The position numbers and the translations under genes were made by a program. From JADJPL01 sp041183125 (GTDB lineage: Bacteria; Bacteroidota; Bacteroidia; Chitinophagales; Saprospiraceae): a DNA stretch of 21,111 bases. The notes beneath the pieces were generated by a model that saw only the letters and a program-made list of their open reading frames with translations, was not told the DNA's origin and did no database searches. Below are positions 12,731-21,111 of this stretch, piece after piece; within the stretch, counting starts at the first letter, position 1; the number at the start of each line of letters is the position of its first letter. The stretch lies in contig JBEGMH010000302.1 in the NCBI GenBank assembly GCA_041183125.1, positions 1-21,111 of the forward strand, read 5' to 3'.

Positions 12731-15556
12731 ATGGCGTTGCGCTACGTGTTTACCGTATTTCTTTGGTTGTCCTTCTTTCCGTTGGCCGTTATTGCCCAGA
12801 ATGCAGCCTGTGTATATACTCTGGAACTGAGCGACGCTACGGGGCAGGGCTGGGGCGATGCTTCCGTGGAATTGAGGATCAGAAATACCAGGGCCACCTA
12901 TACGCTCGACCCCACCAAGCAGCAGCAACGCATTTTTTTTCAGGTATTTTCCGGAGATACGCTGGCATTGAACTTTTTGCCTGCCAAGGGTTCGAACGAA
13001 GGGGTCGCGTTCAGGTTGTACACCCCCGAGGGGAATATCGTCCATCAGAGCCTTGTCTTGCCCGACTTACCGGGTGAAGTCTTTAAGCAGGTCATGGGTT
13101 GTCCTTCTTGCCCTCCCCCTTCCGTTTTAGGGGTTTACCTGGAGGATGTCCGCGCCTATTCCGCTTTTGTGAACTGGATACCCTCAGCAGCCAACGGCAT
13201 ATACCGTGTAGAATACGATACAGCAGGTTTTGTGCGGGGTCGCGGCCGGATAGTGCCGGTAGCTGGGGCCAGTAAAGTACGGCTCAGTGGGCTAAAGCAA
13301 AATACGCAATACGAGTTCTACCTGTCGGTCATCTGTGCGCCCGGCGATACGAGCAAAGTAGTGGGGCCTTTCAACTTCAAGACCTTATGGGCTAATGACG
13401 TAGGGGTCGCCAAAATCTTTTCGCCCCTGAGCGGCTGCGAATTAGGGGCTGACTCGGTCATCGTGGGTATCAAAAACTATGGAGGGGATCCCCAGTCGTT
13501 GATTCCATTTCTCTACTCCGTGAATGGCAAGAAGGCGGCTGTCAGTATGCCTAAAGATGGTCTTTACACCGGGATAGTGGGTAAAGACAGCACCGAGGAG
13601 GCTGCTTTTGATGCGCTATACGACTTTAGTGTGCCCGGAGAATACGTACTGAAGGCATGGACGGAGCTCAAATCCGATAGTGTCAAAACGAACGACAGCG
13701 TGACGGTGACCATTGTGAGTGCGCCTACTATCCGCACCTTTCCTTACTTCACCAACCTCGACCAGGGTTTTACAGGGTGGTATGTGGATGAAAAAAGCAC
13801 GTCCCCTAGTTGGAAATTGGGTACGCCCAATGGTACTGCCCTAAAAGGAGCTTTTAGTGGGCAACGCGCCTGGACGACGAACCTGTCGGGCACGTATGCG
13901 ACGAAAGAATGGTCGTATCTGCTTTCCCCTTGCCTGGATTTCAGCAGTCTGCGCAGTGACCCCATGTTGTCCTTTGCGTTGCGCCTGGACGCAGAGGAGT
14001 GCTGTGACGGTGCCTGGGTAGAAGTCAGCATGGATGCGGGCGAAACGTGGTCGGTATTAGGGCGCAGCAATACGGGCTTCAACTGGTACAACCAGTCTCA
14101 GCGGCAGGTATGGACCGGAAATGGCGGCGCACCGGGCTGGTTTGTAGCAGCCCATCCCATTACCGGTGCCGCCGGAATGCCCGACGTACAGTTGCGGCTG
14201 GTATTCCGCTCCGACTATGCCCGCAACTTTGAAGGGATTGCCGTAGATAACATCCGCATCGCAGTAGCGGAAAGGGATATCGCTGCCCTTGGGGTGAAAA
14301 ACAGCGCAGGCCAGGCTTGCGGAGCAAATAATGACCAGGTTGTGATGACCATTGGCAACCTGGGCAACTCGCCGATTTCGGGCGTACAACTTGCCTATCA
14401 GGTAAACAATGGGACCATCGTTCGGGAAAGCCTGGGAAGCCAAACGATCAACCCGGGGCAGAAGCTCGATTTTACGTTCAATATCGGTTTTAATTCCGCA
14501 GCAGCCGGCACATACGCCATCAAGGCGTGGATATCCAGTACGGATGCGGTCGCGCTGAACGATACGATTTTCTATCAGTTCAACAATGGCCGTTCGCTTC
14601 CCTACGTAGAAAATTTTGAGCGGGGTGCCCTGCCGAAGGACTGGACAGTAGATTCCGACCTGATTGTAGTGAAAAACCGGAAGAACAGCTCCTTTGTACT
14701 GTCCGATAATCTCTTTTCCGATGACCGGACCCTGCAGGCAGCTACCCCCGCTTTCGGCCCCATCGTGAAAGGGGATAGTTTGACGTTTGACTATCGCTAT
14801 ACCGATGCGACAGGCTCCGCAGGGGCAACCCTCGGTTCGGCAGACAAACTGGAAATACAGGTTTCCACAGACTGCGGGGCTACCTACCGCACGGTTTCTG
14901 TCCTCAACGCACTGAACCACCCCGTTTCTGCCCAAATGCGGAACGTTTCCGTGAAACTGGATACGTTTGCAGGCCAATATATCCGGGTTCGCTTCCTCGC
15001 TACCTGGGGCAGGGGGGATTATTATCTCGATATTGACAATGTCCAGGTACTTCGCTGCCCGCCCTCGCTGGATCTGCTGATTTCAGTCGCGGAACCGGGG
15101 TCGGCTGCCCGGACGGTCTCCGTAAAAAGCCTGACCCAGAGCGGACCGTTTACGTACCAATGGAGCACGGGTGAGACGGGTCCCAGCATCCCCGCCCGGA
15201 CAGCGGGCACATACGCGGTGACGGTAACCGATAAGCTGGGCTGTAAAGACAAAGTATCCACAGTGCTGACCTCGATGCGGGAATTGCTGGCGCTGGAACG
15301 CTTCTCGCTGGCCCCCAATCCCAGTGCGGGGAGCAGCCTTCTGCAAATGGAGTTCCCCGAAGCAACCGATGCCGTGGTTCAGGTTGTTTCTTTGTTCGGA
15401 CAGGTTCTTCAGGAGTCCCGCTTTAACCGGGTTACTCAGGTCGCTACCGATATTCAGCTCCAAAACCAGCCCGACGGACTGTATTTGGTGCGGATCCTGG
15501 CGGGTGGCAAGTCGAGAACGGAAAAGCTGGTACTGATTCGAAACCTGGACCGTTAA
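12731..15556 (+). CDS. Large secreted multi-domain protein with T9SS type A sorting domain
   Basis: Predicted surface or secreted cargo of the type IX secretion system, 941 residues. The signal peptide is at 1-22 (..PLAVIAQ). A short domain around 27-110 starts YTLELSDATGQGWGDASVELRI. A fibronectin type III-like domain lies at about 133-218. A tandem pattern follows: a CARDB-like adhesion domain (about 222-330), a MAM/jelly-roll-like domain (about 335-512, ending EGIAVDNIRI), a second CARDB-like domain (about 515-617) and a second jelly-roll-like domain (about 622-776, ending YLDIDNVQVL). A SprB-type repeat follows (YQWSTGETG .. AGTYAVTVTDKLGC, 809-838). The C-terminal sorting domain starts LAPNPSAG (860-867) and ends with YLVRILAGGKSRTEKLVL. 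No enzyme domain is visible. Domain names are from motif reading and less sure than the sorting signal. Confidence 0.92.
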   Translation: MALRYVFTVFLWLSFFPLAVIAQNAACVYTLELSDATGQGWGDASVELRIRNTRATYTLDPTKQQQRIFFQVFSGDTLALNFLPAKGSNEGVAFRLYTPEGNIVHQSLVLPDLPGEVFKQVMGCPSCPPPSVLGVYLEDVRAYSAFVNWIPSAANGIYRVEYDTAGFVRGRGRIVPVAGASKVRLSGLKQNTQYEFYLSVICAPGDTSKVVGPFNFKTLWANDVGVAKIFSPLSGCELGADSVIVGIKNYGGDPQSLIPFLYSVNGKKAAVSMPKDGLYTGIVGKDSTEEAAFDALYDFSVPGEYVLKAWTELKSDSVKTNDSVTVTIVSAPTIRTFPYFTNLDQGFTGWYVDEKSTSPSWKLGTPNGTALKGAFSGQRAWTTNLSGTYATKEWSYLLSPCLDFSSLRSDPMLSFALRLDAEECCDGAWVEVSMDAGETWSVLGRSNTGFNWYNQSQRQVWTGNGGAPGWFVAAHPITGAAGMPDVQLRLVFRSDYARNFEGIAVDNIRIAVAERDIAALGVKNSAGQACGANNDQVVMTIGNLGNSPISGVQLAYQVNNGTIVRESLGSQTINPGQKLDFTFNIGFNSAAAGTYAIKAWISSTDAVALNDTIFYQFNNGRSLPYVENFERGALPKDWTVDSDLIVVKNRKNSSFVLSDNLFSDDRTLQAATPAFGPIVKGDSLTFDYRYTDATGSAGATLGSADKLEIQVSTDCGATYRTVSVLNALNHPVSAQMRNVSVKLDTFAGQYIRVRFLATWGRGDYYLDIDNVQVLRCPPSLDLLISVAEPGSAARTVSVKSLTQSGPFTYQWSTGETGPSIPARTAGTYAVTVTDKLGCKDKVSTVLTSMRELLALERFSLAPNPSAGSSLLQMEFPEATDAVVQVVSLFGQVLQESRFNRVTQVATDIQLQNQPDGLYLVRILAGGKSRTEKLVLIRNLDR

Positions 15557-15570
15557 ACAGGTCTTAGCAC

Positions 15571-16704
15571 ATGAAAATTGGCATTGTTTGCTATCCCACC
15601 TACGGGGGAAGTGGCGTAGTGGCTACCGAGTTGGGTCTCGGCCTGGCCAAACGGGGGCATGAGGTCCACTTCATCACCTACAAACGGCCGGCACGGCTCA
15701 CTACGTTCCAGGAGAATGTGTTTTACCATGAGGTAGATACCGACGACTATCCCTTGTTCGAGTACACCCCGTACGACACCGCGTTAGCCAGTAAGTTGGT
15801 GGACGTAGTGACGTACGAAAACCTCGACTTGTTGCATGTGCATTACGCCATTCCCCATGCGGCAGTAGCCTACATGGCCAAAAAAATCCTCCTGACCCAG
15901 GGCCGTTATGTGCCAGTGATTACTACACTGCACGGTACCGATATTACCTTGGTGGGCAAGGACCGAACGTTCGCACCCGTAGTAGAATTTTCCATCAATA
16001 AATCGGATGGGGTGACGGCGGTTTCCCAAAGTTTGAAGCAGCAAACGTATGATTATTTTAACATACAGAAAGAAATCGAGGTTATCTATAATTTCATAGA
16101 CTTTGACCGTTTTCAGAAAATTGACAAAGACCACTTCAAAAAGGCCATTGCCCCTGACGGGGAGCGCATCCTAATCCATGTATCCAACTTCAGGAAGGTA
16201 AAACGGGTCGAAGACTCGGTGCTCATTTTTCAAAAGGTACGCCAGGTGCTTCCCTGCAAATTGCTGTTGATTGGCGACGGGCCGGAGCGGCGCAATGCGG
16301 AAGAGCTTTGTCGGGAGTTGCACTTGTGGAACGATATCCGATTCCTGGGCAAGCAGGATGCGATTGAGGAGCTGATGGCGGTTGCCGACCTGTTTTTGCT
16401 GCCCTCCAGCAATGAAAGCTTCGGCTTAGCCGCTTTGGAGGCAATGGCCTGTGAGGTGCCGGTCATTTCATCCAATGCGGGGGGGCTACCAGAGGTGAAC
16501 ATCCACGGCAAAACGGGTTTCATGAGCGACGTGGGGAATGTAGAAGAAATGGCCCGTTTTGCCATTGATATCCTCAGCAATGAAGAGGTGTTGGCCCAAT
16601 TTCGGGCGAACGCCCTGGAGCAGGCCAGGCGCTTTGATATTGGGAATATCCTCCCTCAATACGAGCGCTACTACGAGGAAATCCTTCGATCGGCTGTTTT
16701 TTAG
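15571..16704 (+). CDS. bshA: N-acetyl-alpha-D-glucosaminyl L-malate synthase (bacillithiol pathway glycosyltransferase)
   Basis: Cytoplasmic GT4-family glycosyltransferase of 377 residues. It joins GlcNAc from UDP-GlcNAc to L-malate, the first step of bacillithiol synthesis. The N-terminal MKIGIVCYPTYGGSGVVATELG (1-22) with the glycine-rich donor loop is diagnostic of BshA. HVHYAIPHA (89-97) and TLHGTDITLVG (119-129) are also typical. The C-terminal donor-binding lobe has HVSNFRKVKR (203-212) and the E-x7-E motif ESFGLAALE (282-290), then GGLPEVN. It starts 14 bp after the T9SS cargo gene, so it may be cotranscribed with it, though I see no functional reason. It is convergent with porZ (18-bp gap). 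bshB and bshC are not in the window. Confidence 0.93.
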   Translation: MKIGIVCYPTYGGSGVVATELGLGLAKRGHEVHFITYKRPARLTTFQENVFYHEVDTDDYPLFEYTPYDTALASKLVDVVTYENLDLLHVHYAIPHAAVAYMAKKILLTQGRYVPVITTLHGTDITLVGKDRTFAPVVEFSINKSDGVTAVSQSLKQQTYDYFNIQKEIEVIYNFIDFDRFQKIDKDHFKKAIAPDGERILIHVSNFRKVKRVEDSVLIFQKVRQVLPCKLLLIGDGPERRNAEELCRELHLWNDIRFLGKQDAIEELMAVADLFLLPSSNESFGLAALEAMACEVPVISSNAGGLPEVNIHGKTGFMSDVGNVEEMARFAIDILSNEEVLAQFRANALEQARRFDIGNILPQYERYYEEILRSAVF

Positions 16705-16722
16705 ATACCTCTCGAAGGTAGA

Positions 16723-19086
16723 TCAGTGCTGGACGATGATACGCGCTACCGCTGAAGTCGGGGCCGCAAACCCCGACTCGCGCGGGTTGGTGGCACTGAA
16801 TACGAGGTACACGCCACTGTGTACTTTCCGACCCTGGTAATCCCTTCCGTCCCAGATGGCTTGCCCGCCTAAGGCGCGGGTTTCATAGACCAGCCGACCA
16901 TTGATATCGGTTATTTTCACGGTAGCATCCCTGGACAGTCCACGTATAGCGATAGGGCCCTCATACCCCTGGTAAACGGGGTTGGGGAAAACCTCTGCGT
17001 TGGCTAAGTGGTAGCGTTCACCAGCCAAAGCTTCCCCCTGGTAGGAAGTAATGCCGTTTTCTGTGCCGATATAGACTACGCCACTCTTTTGGTCAATGGC
17101 AATATCGTTGATGCTGTTGCTGAGCAGGGGTGAGTTTTCGGTAGTGAAGTGGGCGATTTGCTTTTCGCCGCTTGGGGAGAGGACAAAGACCCCATTGCGC
17201 GTTCCTGCCCACTTCCGGTTAGCACCGTCTATGGCCAGGGCCGTTACTTCCTCGGTATTGAGCAGGTACTCGTAGAACCCATCTTGTTCGACGGGGCGGA
17301 GGACGCCCCGGCAGCGGTCGGCGTTGAACACGCTGCTTCCACACTCAAAGATGACGATACCCTGGGAAGTACCTACCCATACATCCCCTTCGAGGTCAAC
17401 GGCGAGGCAGTTTACGTTATTGGTAGGCAGGTTGCTGTTGGTTTGGTTGATGAGGCGGCAACGGTCATCGGCGGGGTTGTTGATATCCCCTTCGTCAAAA
17501 ACGAGCAGTCCGGTGCCCGAGGCATTGCTTGCGAACCATTTGAACCCGTTCGCATCAATGCCGATTTGGTGAATCTGGGTTTCGTTACAGGCAGGTCGGA
17601 ATGATTTCCAGGTGCCATTTTCCAATAAAACGGATATAGGCTGGTCGGCCAAATGGTTGGCTACCCAGAGCCTTTTGTTTTTATCAAACGCCAGGCCGCT
17701 GATACGGGTACGCCGGGAATCCCCAATGGCGTTGTTCAGCGTGGAGTTTTTTTCATTAAAAAGGCGGAATTTATCGCCGTCTTTTTCCAATAGTCCCTCG
17801 AAAAAAGATCCGGCATAGACCTTGTTGTTTTCCGGATGTACGGCAATGGTCATGATATCGAATAAATCGTCGTCGGGATCGTTGGGGTTTTCGCCCCGGA
17901 GTTCGACTCGGTTGTTCCGGTTGTAAACCGTCCATTGGCCATCTATGAAAGAAGAAAAGCCGTGATCTAAAAAAAGATAGCTAAAGGTTTGGTTAACCCC
18001 TCCGGACGCTACCCAGAGCTGGCCGTTTGCCACGGTCAGTTCCCGGTTGTTGGGAGAGTAGGGGGAGTTAAAACTGAGCAAATTGCAGCGTGTCGTACCG
18101 GCGCGGTCCAGATAGCGGAAATCCCGGTAGTTATCTCCGAACCATATTCTTCCCTGGGCATCTTCGACGGCATAAGTAGGTTGCCCGCAACAACTGGGAT
18201 CCACCGTACCGGCCAATCCGGCAGAGGTGAAATAAAGCACTTTGCCCAATGCGCAGCCAGTGCTTGCACAGCGGTAGCCCGCTAATAAATGCGCCCCCTC
18301 TGCGCTCAGGTACTGGAGATTGAAGCCTTCCTGTCGGTGTATCAACACGGGGCGCCCAGATTCCAATCGGTACAGGCTGTTGTTGATGTCTAGGTACAGA
18401 AACCCCTTATATACGCAAAGAGAGCCCGCCCGATAGGATGCCGGGAATCCCTGTGCAACGCCCATAAACTGCCAGTTGCCGAAGTTTTGCGGGTTGTCGG
18501 CGGTGCGGGCAATGCGAAACAGCCCGGCTTCTGTGGCGGCGTAGATGAAGCCTTCAAATACGGTGACGGAGAACACATCGAGGCCAGTGAAAGCCGTGAA
18601 TCCGAACTCCCCCTTCACGGGGTTCAGGCGGGATATCCCGTAATTGGCTGCGATATAAAGGGTAGAGTCATCTGCGACGGAGAGGTCGTAGATATATTTG
18701 TCTCCTGTGAAATTGCGAAAATTTCGTATTTGGTTAAGCGTCAATATTTCACCGGATTCTTGCAGGATATCCAGAACGCTGTTGTTATAGACGACGACAA
18801 GGCGTTTATTGGCAGGGCTAAATCGGATAAGGCGGATACCTGCTTGGCTAAGTCCGTTCTCTTTGGCTATGAAATCCACGGAAAAATCCGTTTTATCTAA
18901 AGCCAGGACAGCCAATTCAGTGGCATAGAACACTTTATCTGGACTTTGGGTCACAGAGGGACCCGCCCGATAGGGCAGCATGCTCCGCCACTGGCCAATG
19001 GCGAGGGAGGAGGTGTCCTGACTAAACAGGGTGTAGCAACTCAGGCAAATGCTGACGGCGGGGAGGAAAGGGCGGAGCAGGTACAT
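16723..19086 (-). CDS. porZ: PorZ-like type IX secretion system component (beta-propellers plus C-terminal sorting domain)
   Basis: Exported protein of 787 residues, close to the length of Porphyromonas PorZ. PorZ is a surface-exposed part of the T9SS attachment complex that handles A-LPS for anchoring cargo. The signal peptide is at 1-23 (..YTLFSQ). The N-terminal propeller starts IGQWRSMLPYRAGPSVTQ and includes KENGLSQAGIRLIRFSPANKRLVVVYNNSVLDIL, a pattern typical of PorZ. Further two-component-regulator-like propeller blades follow (YAVEDAQGRIWFGD, ISGLAFDKNKRLWVAN, CLAVDLEGDVWVGTSQGI, ALAIDGANRKWAGTRNGV). The last 95 residues form a type A sorting-like domain (AEVFPNPVYQG .. ITDINGRLVYE .. 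GVYLVFSATN). It lies 48 bp after nadD on the same strand. A general propeller-type T9SS cargo is the alternative reading. Confidence 0.85.
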   Translation of the reverse strand: MYLLRPFLPAVSICLSCYTLFSQDTSSLAIGQWRSMLPYRAGPSVTQSPDKVFYATELAVLALDKTDFSVDFIAKENGLSQAGIRLIRFSPANKRLVVVYNNSVLDILQESGEILTLNQIRNFRNFTGDKYIYDLSVADDSTLYIAANYGISRLNPVKGEFGFTAFTGLDVFSVTVFEGFIYAATEAGLFRIARTADNPQNFGNWQFMGVAQGFPASYRAGSLCVYKGFLYLDINNSLYRLESGRPVLIHRQEGFNLQYLSAEGAHLLAGYRCASTGCALGKVLYFTSAGLAGTVDPSCCGQPTYAVEDAQGRIWFGDNYRDFRYLDRAGTTRCNLLSFNSPYSPNNRELTVANGQLWVASGGVNQTFSYLFLDHGFSSFIDGQWTVYNRNNRVELRGENPNDPDDDLFDIMTIAVHPENNKVYAGSFFEGLLEKDGDKFRLFNEKNSTLNNAIGDSRRTRISGLAFDKNKRLWVANHLADQPISVLLENGTWKSFRPACNETQIHQIGIDANGFKWFASNASGTGLLVFDEGDINNPADDRCRLINQTNSNLPTNNVNCLAVDLEGDVWVGTSQGIVIFECGSSVFNADRCRGVLRPVEQDGFYEYLLNTEEVTALAIDGANRKWAGTRNGVFVLSPSGEKQIAHFTTENSPLLSNSINDIAIDQKSGVVYIGTENGITSYQGEALAGERYHLANAEVFPNPVYQGYEGPIAIRGLSRDATVKITDINGRLVYETRALGGQAIWDGRDYQGRKVHSGVYLVFSATNPRESGFAAPTSAVARIIVQH

Positions 19087-19134
19087 AGTCGTTTTTTTAC
19101 CAAAAAGAACAGACTGGTTTCGATCTCTTTTTGC

Positions 19135-19719
19135 TCAGCGGTACATATTGCTGGACGCCAAGTATTCAAAAACGGGGTCGCTGACCAAATAGCGCACAGA
19201 CTTCCCGGCTTGTATGCATTGTCTAATATAGCTTGAGGACAGCATCATCAGGGGCACATCGTCAAAAATTTGAACGCCGGGATGTGCCGCCAGAGCGCCC
19301 AGAGGGTACTCCGGTCGGTGATAGATGTAGAACGGGTAATCCCGCAGGAGTAGTTCGTGATTTTTCCATTTGTGCAGCGTAGCCAGGTTATCACTGCCCA
19401 TGATCAGGCAGAAGCGCCTTTCGGGATACCTCTCCCGGAGGTAGGTAAGCGTATCAATGGTAAACGATGGCTTTGGCAGGGAAAACTCAATATCACAAGG
19501 TCGGAGGGCGGGGTTGTCCCGTACGGCCAGGTGGACCAAGTGCAACCGATCGTAGTCGTTGGCCAGGGTTTTTTTATCTTTTAAGGGGTTGTGGGGAGAA
19601 ACGACGAGCCATACCTCGCCCAGGTCGGTTTGGGTAGCCATATAATTGGCAATAATCAGGTGCCCCACGTGGATGGGGTTGAAAGAACCAAAAAAAAGCC
19701 CGGTCAGCATGTCTGCCAT
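19135..19719 (-). CDS. nadD: Nicotinate-nucleotide adenylyltransferase
   Basis: Cytoplasmic enzyme of NAD biosynthesis that adenylates nicotinate mononucleotide with ATP to give deamido-NAD. The nucleotidyltransferase signature is GLFFGSFNPIHVGHLIIANYM, with the two histidines of the HxGH motif. The family-typical FCLIMGSDNLATLHKW is in the middle, and the ISSTxIR-type motif appears as LSSSYIRQCI near the C-terminus. Two close ATG codons, 19719 and 19710, are possible starts. The second gives the most family-like N-terminus (MLTGLFFGSF..) and 191 residues. It lies 38 bp after the lipoprotein gene and 48 bp before porZ, on the same strand, so it is probably part of one transcript with dnaN. 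Confidence 0.95.
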   Translation of the reverse strand: MADMLTGLFFGSFNPIHVGHLIIANYMATQTDLGEVWLVVSPHNPLKDKKTLANDYDRLHLVHLAVRDNPALRPCDIEFSLPKPSFTIDTLTYLRERYPERRFCLIMGSDNLATLHKWKNHELLLRDYPFYIYHRPEYPLGALAAHPGVQIFDDVPLMMLSSSYIRQCIQAGKSVRYLVSDPVFEYLASSNMYR

Positions 19720-19757
19720 AGTCAATCCGTATGAAAGCCGGTATGGTAGGGAGGCCC

Positions 19758-20237
19758 TTATCGAATTTGCTTTAGCATACCGTTGAGGGCCTCTTCGATT
19801 TCTTCCTCATCAAATAAAATTTCCTCCTGTGGGGCACTGTCCACCAACCACTGGCGCTTATGCCGGACCAGGACAAATTCGGTGTCGTACGTTTCATATT
19901 GATCGCGGATGGTACAGGAGCAACGCGCCGAATCAGACTGTACTACGCAGTTGAGCTTTAGGAAGGTGGAATAGGTGCGCGTAGAGTCCTGGCTTTCCGC
20001 AGCCACTATACGGGACACCTCGACCAGCCTTTCCGCTTCGCGGGAGGTGCTGAGCGTTTTGGCCCGGTCGAAATCGTTCTGGTCGAGATAAAGCTGATAT
20101 TGGCGAACGACGGCTTCCGGCGTTTGTGGTACCTGCCCTGCCGCTTGGCCCACGGGTTTGTCGCGCTGTACACAAGAAAACAAGGCACAGAGGCAGGTGA
20201 GCAGCAGTGCGGGAGATGTCCAAAAGTTCAAATTCAT
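19758..20237 (-). CDS. Small lipoprotein, DUF4878/NTF2-like
   Basis: Predicted lipoprotein of 159 residues and unknown function. The N-terminus is a lipoprotein signal with lipobox LFSC (Cys22) after a hydrophobic stretch. The mature part begins with a flexible Gln/Pro-rich linker (about 25-40), followed by TPEAVVRQYQLYLDQNDFDRAKTLS (39-63), which is the usual start of DUF4878/NTF2-like small lipoproteins. Strands follow, including CSCTIRDQYETYDTEFVLVRHKRQWLVD (about 106-133). The end is very acidic (EEILFDEEEIEEAL). Three cysteines in the mature region (96, 106, 108) could form a disulfide. It starts 15 bp after dnaN and ends 38 bp before nadD, so it is almost certainly in the same transcript. 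Confidence 0.85.
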   Translation of the reverse strand: MNLNFWTSPALLLTCLCALFSCVQRDKPVGQAAGQVPQTPEAVVRQYQLYLDQNDFDRAKTLSTSREAERLVEVSRIVAAESQDSTRTYSTFLKLNCVVQSDSARCSCTIRDQYETYDTEFVLVRHKRQWLVDSAPQEEILFDEEEIEEALNGMLKQIR

Positions 20238-20252
20238 GTAATATTTACCGGG

Positions 20253-21111
20253 TTAGTTGCTCAGCATAACGGGCATGACGAGCATTAGGATATCCTCATT
20301 GGGAAGCTCATCTACAGGGAGCAGGATACCTGCCCGGGTAGGGGAAGACATTTCGATATGTACCTCCTCCGATTCCAATACATTGAGCATTTCTACCAGG
20401 AATTTGGCATTGAACCCAATGTTGAGCGGGGTGCCCTGGTATGTACAAGTTAACTGTTCGGTAGCTTCGTTGGAGAAGTCCAGGTCTTGCGCAGACACCG
20501 TGAGGCTGCCCCCGGTGATGTTCAAGATGACCTGGTTGGTCGTTTTATTGGCATAGATCGCGATGCGGCGCAGGGAATTGAGGAGATCAACGCGCGAGAT
20601 TGTGAGGATATTGGGATTATCTATGGGGATGACGGCGTTGTAGTCGGGGTAGCGGGCATCTATGAGCCGACAGACCAGCCGTGTGCTGCCTGCGGTAAAG
20701 AATGCATGGGATTTATTAAAAGACAAGGTGATCGCCCCTGTTCCCGGCAAGAAGTTTTTGAGCAGGTTGAGGGCTTTTTTGGGCACGATAAAGCTGGAAC
20801 TTACCGGGCTGCTCATTTCCTTGTACGCGTACCGCACCAGTTTATGGGCATCCGTAGCCACCAGGGTGAGTTTGTTGAAGTCCAACTGAAAAAAGACACC
20901 CATCATGGCGGGGCGCAGCTCGTCGCTGCTGGTGGCGAAAAGCGTTTTAGCGATACCTTGGGCTAATGCGGAAGCCGGTATTTCCACCTCGTCCACGCCG
21001 TCGGGGCTGGGAAGAGTAGGGAAGTCCTGCCCGTCTTCTCCGGCGAGGCGGTACTTGCCGTATGCAGAAGTAATCTCTATACCAAAGCTGCGTTCGTCCA
21101 CAGAGAAGGTG
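20253..21111 (-). CDS. dnaN: DNA polymerase III beta subunit (sliding clamp), 5' end cut by the window
   Basis: Ring-shaped processivity clamp of the replicative polymerase. About 286 codons are visible, and the frame stays open to the window edge (..TFSVDERSFGIEI). The full protein is about 375 residues, so roughly 90 N-terminal residues are missing. Recognisable parts are SAYGKYRLAGEDGQDFP, ALAQGIAKTLFATSSDELRPAMMGVFF, LTLVATDAHKLVRY, TRLVCRLIDARYPDYNAVIP, and the closing EDILMLVMPVMLSN, the conserved clamp C-terminus that forms the partner-binding pocket. The apparent start at 21101 is only an internal GTG. It is followed closely by the lipoprotein gene, then nadD and porZ. No oriC-like repeats are visible here. 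Confidence 0.96.
   Translation of the reverse strand, partial: TFSVDERSFGIEITSAYGKYRLAGEDGQDFPTLPSPDGVDEVEIPASALAQGIAKTLFATSSDELRPAMMGVFFQLDFNKLTLVATDAHKLVRYAYKEMSSPVSSSFIVPKKALNLLKNFLPGTGAITLSFNKSHAFFTAGSTRLVCRLIDARYPDYNAVIPIDNPNILTISRVDLLNSLRRIAIYANKTTNQVILNITGGSLTVSAQDLDFSNEATEQLTCTYQGTPLNIGFNAKFLVEMLNVLESEEVHIEMSSPTRAGILLPVDELPNEDILMLVMPVMLSN

Noticed and set aside
14057..14977. Long open frame (306 codons) on the minus strand inside the T9SS cargo gene
   Set aside because: It is fully antisense to a clear coding region with intact domains and sorting signal. The predicted product is cysteine- and glycine-scattered with no family features.
16706..16720. Small hairpin (TACCT / AGGTA) in the bshA-porZ convergent gap as a bidirectional terminator
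   Set aside because: It has only five base pairs and no T-run follows the stem on either strand.
1..21111. Mobile elements, CRISPR arrays, tRNA or rRNA genes, defence systems
   Set aside because: I saw no transposase or integrase motifs, no regularly spaced repeats, no tRNA cloverleaf and no known defence proteins. The genes form tightly packed chromosomal runs.

Overview
The window looks like ordinary chromosomal DNA from a member of the Bacteroidota, perhaps a Saprospiria-type environmental genus. The phylum call rests on four things. Two proteins carry type IX secretion (T9SS) C-terminal sorting domains, and one of them is a PorZ homologue. DUF4271 sits next to hemD. BshA (bacillithiol pathway) is present. 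Promoter-like boxes of the Bacteroidota form TAnnTTTG lie upstream of several genes, while Shine-Dalgarno motifs are mostly absent. The narrower placement is inference. I see no insertion sequence, phage gene, integrase, CRISPR array, rRNA or tRNA, and no gene-free stretch longer than about 180 bases.

Layout. (1) Positions 1-5835 are all on the minus strand. Read in the direction of transcription they are: DUF4271 membrane protein, hemD (uroporphyrinogen-III synthase), a CoA-pyrophosphatase-type Nudix hydrolase, a membrane-anchored coiled-coil protein, an OmpA-domain lipoprotein, and thrS, which is cut by the left edge. (2) Positions 6005-10181 are on the plus strand: a sensor histidine kinase and an OmpR-type response regulator that overlap by ATGA, then a 698-residue PpiD-like periplasmic folding factor. 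(3) At 10187-10410 there is a strong 15-bp hairpin and an unannotated-looking 43-residue single-span membrane ORF. (4) Positions 10433-12498 are on the minus strand: a secreted protein with a CotH/HipA-like signature, and a MerR-type regulator with a cobalamin-domain-like C-terminus. (5) Positions 12731-16704 are on the plus strand: a large modular T9SS cargo protein and bshA. (6) Positions 16723-21111 are on the minus strand: dnaN (cut by the right edge), a small lipoprotein, nadD and porZ.

How the genes fit together. Many products concern the cell envelope: PorZ and its likely cargo, the PpiD-like chaperone, the OmpA lipoprotein with its coiled-coil partner, DUF4271, and a two-component system. 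The rest are housekeeping genes (thrS, hemD, nadD, dnaN) or low-molecular-weight thiol metabolism (bshA). I did not find a clearly new multi-gene system. The items most worth a second look are: a MerR/CarH-like regulator that has lost both histidines expected for cobalamin binding; the secreted kinase-fold-like protein; the 43-residue ORF lying antisense to the probable 3' end of its neighbour; a perfect 16-bp palindrome in the promoter of the coiled-coil/OmpA pair; and porZ placed in a dnaN-nadD gene run.
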